Under the pieces are notes generated by a model. It had not been told where the DNA came from. It made no database searches and worked only from the letters and a program-made list of their open reading frames with translations. DNA of 7,124 nt from Actinomyces viscosus (lineage in GTDB: Bacteria > Bacteroidota > Bacteroidia > Flavobacteriales_D > Crocinitomicaceae). Position 1 is the stretch's first letter, and each line of letters begins with the position of its first letter. Positions 1 through 5,573 of this stretch are shown here, in pieces. The translations under genes and the position numbers were made by a program. The stretch spans positions 1 through 7,124 of the forward strand of contig CALPVI020000086.1 in the NCBI GenBank assembly GCA_943326975.2. The letters are read 5' to 3'.

Positions 1-7
1 AAAAAAT

Positions 8-49
8 AAAAAAAAATGAGATAAAAAAATAACTCATTTTTAAGTTATT
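8..49 (-). terminator. Overlapping intrinsic terminator hairpins after hpf
   Basis: Read on the minus strand, two T-tailed hairpins follow the hpf stop codon. The first pairs AATAACT (49-43) with AGTTATT (34-28), extended by one G-U pair, and runs into a seven-T tract (29-23). The second pairs AAAAATGAG (41-33) with CTCATTTTT (20-12) and runs into a nine-T tract (16-8). They share bases 41-33 and cannot form together. They probably end the rpsU-xerC-hpf transcript. The stems are AT-rich, so the efficiency of each is uncertain. Confidence 0.7.
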
Positions 50-62
50 GAAATATAATAAA

Positions 63-356
63 TTATGAAACCTTCTCTTTATGTTTAGAAACCTGCTTTC
101 TTAACGCTTCAACCGCTAAATCAGCTGCCTCCTCAAAACTTTTACATTGTTTCTTTGCAAACAATTCTTTTCCTGGAATCAAAATCTTAACCTCTGCTAC
201 TTTATTTTCACCCTCTTGATCTTTATCCAATCTCAAAAACACTTCACCAGCAATAATATTATCATAAAACAATTCTAATTTGCCTACTTTTTCATTTATA
301 AAATCTACTAACTTTTTATCAGCTGTAAAATGAACAGAATGTACTTGGATATCCAT
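63..356 (-). CDS. hpf: Ribosome hibernation promoting factor, short form (HPF/RaiA family)
   Basis: This 97-residue protein belongs to the S30AE (HPF/RaiA/YfiA) family, which binds the 30S decoding region in stationary phase or stress and keeps ribosomes inactive but protected. The sequence shows the family's beta-alpha-beta-beta-beta-alpha layout: an N-terminal strand (MDIQVHSVHF), a first helix around residues 14-28, central strands around 36-60 (including VAEVKILIPG), then a conserved FAKK segment near 66-69 and a C-terminal helix (SFEEAADLAVEALRKQ). It lacks the C-terminal dimerisation domain of long HPF, so it is the short form typical of Bacteroidota. The ATG lies 2 nt after the xerC stop and has no Shine-Dalgarno sequence, so translation is probably coupled to xerC. 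It is the last gene of the rpsU unit and is followed by terminator hairpins. Confidence 0.93.
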   Translation of the reverse strand: MDIQVHSVHFTADKKLVDFINEKVGKLELFYDNIIAGEVFLRLDKDQEGENKVAEVKILIPGKELFAKKQCKSFEEAADLAVEALRKQVSKHKEKVS

Positions 357-358
357 GA

Positions 359-1252
359 CTATTTTTTTTTATGCCCCCTTGGGTGAGCTTGTGAATAAAT
401 ATTTGTTAACTGTGTAAACGAATTATGAGTGTAGATTTGTGTTGCGGATAAATTTGCATGTCCTAATAGTTCTTTTAATGTTTCTAATCCAGCTCCATTA
501 TTCAACATATGAGTTGCAAAAGTATGACGTAACACATGTGGACTACACTTATCTAAATTTGTTACAAAGCCAAGATAATTATTAATTATTCTATAAACAA
601 GTTTTGAATATAATTTATTTCCATTTTTTAAAATAAAAAAATGTATGCTCTGATTAAACAAGCTTGTTTTTAACTGTTTATATTCCAAAATAATCTTATA
701 TAAATCTGAAGAAATTGGAATTTTACGTTCTTTATTCCTTTTTCCCAACACTTTGATAGACTCTGAATCAATATCTTTATCTTTTAATTCAATTAATTCA
801 CTCAATCGAATACCTGTCTGATAAAAAATCTCAACAATTAATTTATTCCTTATTCCATCAAAATCATCTGAAAAATAATTTAATAATTTATCATTTTCCA
901 TTTCTATTACCTTAGCAAAACTTGGAAGTCTCTTTTCTGCTTTGACGCCCTGAACCTTACTTATTGGATTAATTTCAATTTCACCATTTTTCTGAAGCCA
1001 TTTAAAAAATGTCCTCAAAGTGGATAATTTTCTATTGATTGATTTTTTTGCAATTTTATTATCATATAAACTTACAATCCAACCACGAATCAACATAGGG
1101 GAAACTTCTAAAAGATCACGCCTATTTTTTATCTCGGTAAACGCGAGAAATTGATCCAAGTCTATTTTATAAGCTGTAACCGTATGCTCAGAAAATCTTT
1201 TCTCTGACACTAAGTAATTCTCAAAATCTTCAAACAAAAAAAAAGGAGTCAT
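359..1252 (-). CDS. xerC: Tyrosine site-specific recombinase, XerC-like
   Basis: This 297-residue protein is a tyrosine recombinase of the XerC/XerD type, which resolves chromosome dimers at dif sites at the division septum. The N-terminal SAM-like DNA-binding domain covers about residues 5-90 and the catalytic domain about 108-290. All six catalytic positions are present: R149 (GIRLSEL), K171 (LGKRNKER), H239 and R242 (HVLRHTFATH), H265 (LLGHANLS) and the nucleophile Y274 (QIYTH). Length matches housekeeping Xer proteins. The rpsU–hpf neighbourhood is the usual one for the Bacteroidota XerC-like copy, so a housekeeping role is more likely than an integrase of a mobile element; no att-like repeats are seen. 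The start is fixed by AAAGGAG 7 nt upstream, but that site and the ATG sit in a hairpin. Homopolymer tracts lie at both ends of the gene (T9 at 1244-1236, A9 at 370-362). XerC versus XerD identity is inferred from context. Confidence 0.92.
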   Translation of the reverse strand: MTPFFLFEDFENYLVSEKRFSEHTVTAYKIDLDQFLAFTEIKNRRDLLEVSPMLIRGWIVSLYDNKIAKKSINRKLSTLRTFFKWLQKNGEIEINPISKVQGVKAEKRLPSFAKVIEMENDKLLNYFSDDFDGIRNKLIVEIFYQTGIRLSELIELKDKDIDSESIKVLGKRNKERKIPISSDLYKIILEYKQLKTSLFNQSIHFFILKNGNKLYSKLVYRIINNYLGFVTNLDKCSPHVLRHTFATHMLNNGAGLETLKELLGHANLSATQIYTHNSFTQLTNIYSQAHPRGHKKK

Positions 1253-1266
1253 ATTATGACTCCTTT
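1236..1266 (-). terminator. Hairpin plus T tract across the xerC start (attenuator-like)
   Basis: On the minus strand AAAGGAGTCAT (1266-1256) pairs perfectly with ATGACTCCTTT (1252-1242) around a 3-nt loop, AAT. The 3' arm runs straight into a nine-T tract (1244-1236). An 11-bp stem with a tight loop and T tract has the form of an intrinsic terminator. It lies 24 nt downstream of the rpsU stop, so it could end most rpsU transcripts and let only part continue into xerC and hpf. The 3' arm and T tract are also xerC codons 1-6. Structure is seen directly; termination is inferred. Confidence 0.65.
1250..1266 (-). promoter_or_regulatory. Strong Shine-Dalgarno site of xerC, sequestered in a stem
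   Basis: AAAGGAG at 1266-1260 (minus strand) is fully complementary to the CUCCUUU of the 16S rRNA 3' tail, with a near-ideal 7-nt gap to the ATG at 1252. The leaders of the other seven genes have no such site at the right distance. In the hairpin the Shine-Dalgarno bases pair with CTCCTTT of codons 2-4 (1248-1242), and the ATG pairs with CAT (1258-1256). Translation of xerC would therefore need the stem to be opened. Regulation is inferred. Confidence 0.65.
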
Positions 1267-1289
1267 ACGTATTCTAAAAGAAAATGTTA

Positions 1290-1481
1290 CTATGCTTCTA
1301 TTGATTGCATTCTTTCACGGTAAGCAGCACGAATTCTACCTTGACGGTTAATTACAGAAGGTTTTGTAAACTCTTTACGACTTCTTAATTCTTTCATCGC
1401 TTTAGTTTTATCAAATTTCTTTTTAAATTTTTTAAGCGCTCTCTCGATGTTTTCGCCTTCTTTTACCGGAATAATTAACAT
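1290..1481 (-). CDS. rpsU: 30S ribosomal protein bS21
   Basis: This 63-residue, strongly basic protein is bS21 of the small ribosomal subunit, which sits on the 30S platform near the 3' end of 16S rRNA. The N-terminus (MLIIPVKEGENIERALKKFKK) and the central KELRSRKEFTKPSV segment are typical of the family, and the length is full. In Bacteroidota, structural work on the Flavobacterium johnsoniae ribosome showed bS21 helping to cover the anti-Shine-Dalgarno sequence. Some relatives carry a strong Shine-Dalgarno site on rpsU itself for autoregulation. Here the leader just before the ATG is AATTAAAAAAAGAT, with no such site; a strong one appears instead at xerC, the next gene. Transcription starts from the promoter at 1544-1514, giving a short leader of about 26-30 nt. 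A hairpin with a T tract follows 24 nt after the stop. Confidence 0.95.
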   Translation of the reverse strand: MLIIPVKEGENIERALKKFKKKFDKTKAMKELRSRKEFTKPSVINRQGRIRAAYRERMQSIEA

Positions 1482-1513
1482 ATCTTTTTTTAATTAGTTT
1501 TATTTTTGGAATA

Positions 1514-1544
1514 CAAATTTATAAATAAAAAAATTATTAACAAA
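1514..1544 (-). promoter_or_regulatory. Bacteroidetes-type promoter of rpsU
   Basis: On the minus strand TTTG (1544-1541) is followed after 19 nt by TAAATTTG (1521-1514), an exact match to the Bacteroidetes -33/-7 consensus (TTTG, then TAnnTTTG). The predicted transcription start is near 1510-1507. The -33 box begins 1 nt after the acyl-CoA dehydrogenase stop codon, so rpsU starts its own unit right after that gene. Confidence 0.75.
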
Positions 1545-1545
1545 C

Positions 1546-2685
1546 TTATTTTAAGATTTCTCTAGAAATAACTAATTTTTGTATTTCAGAAGTACCTTCT
1601 CCAATAGTACAGAGCTTAGCATCTCTATAAAATTTTTCAACTGGAAAATCTTTTGTGTAGCCATATCCTCCGAAAATCTGAACAGCCTCATTTGCAACTT
1701 CACATGCAATTTCTGAAGCGTAATACTTAGCTATAGCTGATTCTTTTGTTAAATTTCTTCCCTCATTCTTTAAAAATGCAGATTGATGCAACAATAATTC
1801 TGCAGCTTCAATTTTAGTTGCCATATCAGCTAATTTAAATCCAATCGCTTGAAAATGTGCAATTGGTTTACCAAATTGCTCTCTTTCTTTTGCATATTTA
1901 ACTGCTGCCTCATATGCCCCTTTAGCAATCCCTAAAGCTAAGGCTCCAATTGAAATACGTCCGCCATCAAGAATTTTCATTGCTTGAATAAATCCCTCAC
2001 CTTCTAAACCTATCAAATTTTCAGCAGGAATTTTACAATTATCAAATATTAACTCGCATGTTTCAGATGCGCGCATTCCAAGTTTATTTTCTTTTTTTCC
2101 TGCCGAAAAACCAGGAGTGCCTTTTTCTACAATAAAAGCAGACATTCCTCTTGAATCTCCTTTTTCACCAGTACGAGCAATCACAACTGCTATATCACCT
2201 GATTTACCATGAGTAATAAAGTTTTTTGAACCATTTAAAACCCAAAAATCACCATCTTTTACTGCAGTTGTATTCATACCACCCGCATCAGAACCTGTAC
2301 CTGTTTCAGTTAAACCCCAAGCACCAATCCATTCAGCAGAAGCTAATTTTGGTAAATATTTTTTCTTTTGTTCTTCATTAGCATGGTAATAAATGTGACC
2401 TGTACATAATGAATTATGAGCTGCAACTGACAACCCAATAGAACCACACACTTTCGCAATTTCAGAAACAACTGTAATGTATTCATGGTATCCAAATCCT
2501 GAACCACCATATTCTTCTGGGATAAAAACTCCCATTAATCCTAATTCACCTAACTTTTTAAAAACATGTACTGGAAATTCTTGCGTTTCATCCCATTCCA
2601 TGAAATGAGGTCTAATTTCTTTTTCTGCAAAATCACGCACCATTTGCGCAATCATGATCTGATTTTCATTTTGATCAAAATTCAT
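1546..2685 (-). CDS. Acyl-CoA dehydrogenase (short/branched-chain type)
   Basis: This 379-residue cytosolic FAD enzyme catalyses alpha,beta-dehydrogenation of an acyl-CoA and passes electrons to electron-transfer flavoprotein. It has the standard three parts: an N-terminal helical domain (about 1-120), a beta domain opening with GAWGLTETGTGSDAGG (121-136, the first family signature), and a C-terminal helical domain. The latter contains EREQFGKPIAHFQ (267-279) and FGGYGYTKDFPVEKFYRD (338-355), which contact FAD. The catalytic base is most likely E363 in GEGTSEIQ, the position used by short- and medium-chain enzymes; isovaleryl- and long-chain enzymes use a different site. Length is full for a soluble short-chain/butyryl-CoA type. 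Chain-length preference cannot be read from sequence. The gene lies 39 nt after apt with no clear TAnnTTTG promoter in the gap, so read-through from apt is possible. No Shine-Dalgarno site precedes the ATG. Confidence 0.93.
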   Translation of the reverse strand: MNFDQNENQIMIAQMVRDFAEKEIRPHFMEWDETQEFPVHVFKKLGELGLMGVFIPEEYGGSGFGYHEYITVVSEIAKVCGSIGLSVAAHNSLCTGHIYYHANEEQKKKYLPKLASAEWIGAWGLTETGTGSDAGGMNTTAVKDGDFWVLNGSKNFITHGKSGDIAVVIARTGEKGDSRGMSAFIVEKGTPGFSAGKKENKLGMRASETCELIFDNCKIPAENLIGLEGEGFIQAMKILDGGRISIGALALGIAKGAYEAAVKYAKEREQFGKPIAHFQAIGFKLADMATKIEAAELLLHQSAFLKNEGRNLTKESAIAKYYASEIACEVANEAVQIFGGYGYTKDFPVEKFYRDAKLCTIGEGTSEIQKLVISREILK

Positions 2686-2724
2686 TTTACTTTGTTTTTG
2701 GGGTATTTATACTTGTATTATTTT

Positions 2725-3255
2725 CTAAAATTTTACTAAATTAACAATTTTGTCTGAAAATGTTTTTAATTTTTCATTTCCATTTAAAAAATCTAAGGAA
2801 ACTAAAAAACTAAATGCTGCAACTTCACCTCCAGATTTTTTAACTAATGTCGCTGCTGCTTCTGCTGAGCCTCCAGTAGCCAATAAATCATCATGTATAA
2901 GCACTCTTTGATTTGGAAGGATTGCATCTGTATGCATTTCAATTGTTGCGCTACCATATTCTAAATCATAACTATGACTTATTTTTTCATAAGGCAATTT
3001 TCCTTTTTTTCTAATTAAAACAAAAGGCAAACCTAATCGCATAGCTAATGGATATCCAAACAAAAAACCTCTACTTTCGATACCCGCAACTACATCAATG
3101 CTTTTATCTTTGAATTCATTTACTAAATGATCTAAAATATCATTTGATAATTTAGAATCCATCATGATTGGTGTAATATCCTTAAATAAAATCCCTTCTT
3201 TAGGGAAATTTGGAACATCTCTTATCGTACTTGTTATTCTTTCTTCTAATGTCAT
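2725..3255 (-). CDS. apt: Adenine phosphoribosyltransferase
   Basis: This 176-residue cytosolic enzyme makes AMP from adenine and PRPP in purine salvage. It is a type I phosphoribosyltransferase. The PRPP-binding motif is VLIHDDLLATGGSAEA (118-133) with the paired acidic residues D122-D123. Other Apt hallmarks are the N-terminal DVPNFPKEGILFKDITP (13-29), the GIESRGF loop (58-64) that contacts adenine, and RKKGKLP (82-88) in the flexible loop region. Length is normal and no key residue is missing. The ATG is only 1 nt after the stop of the helix-hairpin-helix gene, and there is no Shine-Dalgarno site, so translational coupling and co-transcription with the upstream genes are likely. No metabolic link to those neighbours is obvious. 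Confidence 0.96.
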   Translation of the reverse strand: MTLEERITSTIRDVPNFPKEGILFKDITPIMMDSKLSNDILDHLVNEFKDKSIDVVAGIESRGFLFGYPLAMRLGLPFVLIRKKGKLPYEKISHSYDLEYGSATIEMHTDAILPNQRVLIHDDLLATGGSAEAAATLVKKSGGEVAAFSFLVSLDFLNGNEKLKTFSDKIVNLVKF

Positions 3256-3256
3256 T

Positions 3257-4129
3257 TTATAAAGTAATATATGATTTTATTTTTAAAAATTTTTCATCTG
3301 TTATTAAATGAGATTCCTTTAATTCTTCAATAGAAGTAAATCCATTTTTTTGCAATCTTAATTTTACAATTGAATTTGCAATATTCCATCTAATATAAGG
3401 GTGATTTTTTAATTCTTCAACAGTTGCGGCATTAATTGATATTTTTTTAATGTTCTCATTATCTATTGTAAATTCATCTTTTATTAAATCAAATTTTTCT
3501 TGATCCATTTTCCAAACCTCTAGCAACTGACTTTTTTCAATAAACCCGCCTAATTCATCTCTTTTTTTAATAATTTGCTTTGCGAAAAACGAACCAATTC
3601 CCTTAATCTTCACTAATTCCTCTTCATTCGCACTATTAATTTCTACTTTTTTAATTGGTTGAGATTCAATTTTATTATCATTTAATTGTAGTGAAAAATT
3701 ATTTTCTTTCTTAGGATAAATAGTGGAATCTTTTATAAGTTGATAGAATTCGTCTGAAATAACAAATATCTTTTTTAACTCGTCATTTGAATATATTCCT
3801 CTTGAAGTAAATTTAACGATTACATTTGCCTGTTTAATAGATAACCCTAAATTCATCCAATCTTCTACTTTGAATTGATTTGGGTCAAACTTTGACTTTG
3901 GAGACTTGAACTTCTTTCTTTTGAATGAATTAGAATACTTGTTTTGAATATACTTTGATTGATTAAATTGATTTTCCAATTTAGAAATTGGTAAAGAAGA
4001 GAGTGTAAATTTTTCTTCCTCATCCAATGAAATTAGAATTCTTGGTGTAAAAATGATTAAAATAGAAATTACAAAAAGAGTTAATACTCCTTTTCTATTT
4101 CGTTTTGATATTCGAAATAAATTATTCAT
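3257..4129 (-). CDS. Membrane-anchored protein with three helix-hairpin-helix units (ComEA-like)
   Basis: This 290-residue protein has a basic N-terminus (RISKRNRK), one membrane segment at about 14-34 (GVLTLFVISILIIFTPRIL), and a linker rich in Lys, Ser and Asn. Three helix-hairpin-helix units follow, at about 86-139, 162-223 and 229-290. The second is the most typical (EINSANEEELVKIKGIG, then FAKQIIKKRDELGGF); the third begins ISINAATVEEL. Such units bind DNA without sequence specificity; in ComEA they face outward and take up transforming DNA. The basic N-terminus predicts N-in, with the repeats outside the inner membrane. A role in DNA uptake is plausible but unproven, as no other competence gene is present. 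The first and third units lack a clean GxG hairpin and may be structural. I chose the ATG at 4129; a TTG directly before it (4132) is an alternative start. The gap to the upstream permease is 5 nt. Confidence 0.8.
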   Translation of the reverse strand: MNNLFRISKRNRKGVLTLFVISILIIFTPRILISLDEEEKFTLSSLPISKLENQFNQSKYIQNKYSNSFKRKKFKSPKSKFDPNQFKVEDWMNLGLSIKQANVIVKFTSRGIYSNDELKKIFVISDEFYQLIKDSTIYPKKENNFSLQLNDNKIESQPIKKVEINSANEEELVKIKGIGSFFAKQIIKKRDELGGFIEKSQLLEVWKMDQEKFDLIKDEFTIDNENIKKISINAATVEELKNHPYIRWNIANSIVKLRLQKNGFTSIEELKESHLITDEKFLKIKSYITL

Positions 4130-4134
4130 CAATT

Positions 4135-5556
4135 CTATACCTTTTCTTTAACTTCCTTAGTGTTAAATAAATAAAAAATCGGAATACCAATAAGAACTAT
4201 TACCAATCCCATCCCTGTATTTCTTGTATCATAAATTAATAGATCAGCACAAATAGTTAATGTTATTAAAATATATAATGCTGGTATTATTGGGTATCCA
4301 AAAGCTTTATAAGGTCTTTCAGTATTTGGTTCTTTTATTCTTAATATAAAAACACCTGCGATTGTTATCATATAAAACAATAAAGATGTGAATGTAGAAT
4401 AAACTAATAAATCACTATATTTTCCTGACATACATAAAATAGAACTCCAGATACATTGAATCCAAAGAGCGATTGATGGAACATCATATTTATTTAATTG
4501 TTTTGCTTTTTTAAAAAACAATCCATCTACCGACATCGCATAAAACAATCTTGACCCTCCGAAAATCAATCCATTATTACAGCCAAAAGTTGAAACCATA
4601 ATAAGAATTGCCATTATACTTGCACCTATGTTTCCAAACATTACAGAAGCAGCCGCAGCACCTACTCTATCTTGATCAGCTGTCATAATTTCATTATTTG
4701 GCAATAATAAAAGATAAGAAAGATTAGCTAAAATGTAAATAACGGTAACAATCAAAGTTCCTAAAAACAAACTTCTTGGAATATTTTTTTTAGGATTTTT
4801 TATTTCACCTGCTATAAAAGTTACATTATTCCATGCATCTGATGAAAATAAAGGATTAATAATCGTCGCTCCAAGTGCTCCAAGTAAAGCAAACCCTGTA
4901 AGTGGAATAACCGTAATTTTACCATCTGGTAGAATTGTTGTTTTAGTTGCCTCCCACATATGCGAAAAATTATCTGTAATATTTGTTGATTTAATTCCTA
5001 CAGCAATTCCAATTACAATCAAAGCAAATAAAGCGAATAGTTTTGCAGATGTGAAAACTACCTGAATAACCTTACCATTTTTTACGCCTTTAGAATTGAC
5101 AAAAGTTAAAATAATAATACTTAAAACAGCTAATAATTGAGAAAATGTAACATTAAAAGATTCTCCAAATTTTATAAAATCATTATTTAAAAAAGGGAAA
5201 AAAACAGCTGTATATTTTGCAAAAGCAACTGCTACTGCAGCAATTAAACCTGTTTGAATAACTGTAAAAACCGACCAACCATAAATAAAGGACGTCATAC
5301 GACCATATGCCCGTCGAATATAAACATATTGACCTCCAGCATTAGGCATCATACTCGCTAATTCACCGTAACTTAAAGCTGCAAAAATTGTCACTATACC
5401 TGTCAAAAGCCAAAGTAGTAGCATCCAAGCTGGAGAACCAATATCTCTCATCATTGTTGCCGTTACAATAAAAATTCCAGAACCTATCATGGAGCCTGCA
5501 ACAATACTTGTTGCATCTACTAATCCTAAACTTCTTTTTAATTCGTTTTTTGACAT
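4135..5556 (-). CDS. APC-family amino-acid permease, LAT-like
   Basis: This 473-residue integral membrane protein of the amino acid-polyamine-organocation superfamily most resembles the L-type (LAT/SteT-like) branch, which are amino-acid exchangers or importers. About 12 hydrophobic segments are visible, starting at residues 13-33 and ending near 465. The first contains GSMIGSGIF (21-29), the unwound glycine-rich stretch that binds the substrate's amino and carboxyl groups. The stretch AWNNVTFIAGEIKNPKKNIPRS (split as AWNNVTFIAGE and IKNPKKNIPRS, 241-262) after segment 6 is the conserved family loop. The C-terminus has the family's ERPYKAFGYP motif (413-422). Substrate cannot be assigned; the LAT branch usually takes neutral amino acids. 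The ATG is 17 nt after the upstream permease gene's stop, with no Shine-Dalgarno site. It is clearly of a different subfamily from that neighbour, so the pair did not arise by a recent duplication. Confidence 0.9.
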   Translation of the reverse strand: MSKNELKRSLGLVDATSIVAGSMIGSGIFIVTATMMRDIGSPAWMLLLWLLTGIVTIFAALSYGELASMMPNAGGQYVYIRRAYGRMTSFIYGWSVFTVIQTGLIAAVAVAFAKYTAVFFPFLNNDFIKFGESFNVTFSQLLAVLSIIILTFVNSKGVKNGKVIQVVFTSAKLFALFALIVIGIAVGIKSTNITDNFSHMWEATKTTILPDGKITVIPLTGFALLGALGATIINPLFSSDAWNNVTFIAGEIKNPKKNIPRSLFLGTLIVTVIYILANLSYLLLLPNNEIMTADQDRVGAAAASVMFGNIGASIMAILIMVSTFGCNNGLIFGGSRLFYAMSVDGLFFKKAKQLNKYDVPSIALWIQCIWSSILCMSGKYSDLLVYSTFTSLLFYMITIAGVFILRIKEPNTERPYKAFGYPIIPALYILITLTICADLLIYDTRNTGMGLVIVLIGIPIFYLFNTKEVKEKV

Positions 5557-5573
5557 TAAGTGTTAAGTTAAAT

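Noticed and set aside
346..355. Perfect palindrome TGGATATCCA at the start of hpf
   Set aside because: It has no loop, cannot form a stable hairpin, and is explained by the hpf codons; a single 10-bp palindrome is expected by chance.
1541..1557. Short inverted repeat at the acyl-CoA dehydrogenase stop (CTTA/TAAG with flanking A and T)
   Set aside because: The stem is only four pairs plus a bulged extension, and the -33 box of the rpsU promoter overlaps it; too weak to call a terminator.
2686..2750. Possible promoter for acyl-CoA dehydrogenase (TTG at 2747-2745, TATAAATAC further down)
   Set aside because: Neither the spacing nor the TTTG part of the -7 box fits the Bacteroidetes consensus; AT-rich background explains it.
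4130..4143. AAAAGG ahead of the helix-hairpin-helix gene as a Shine-Dalgarno site
   Set aside because: It comes from the Lys-Val codons ending the permease gene, is 10 nt from the ATG (7 nt from the TTG), and matches the anti-SD only weakly; the other leaders here lack such sites.
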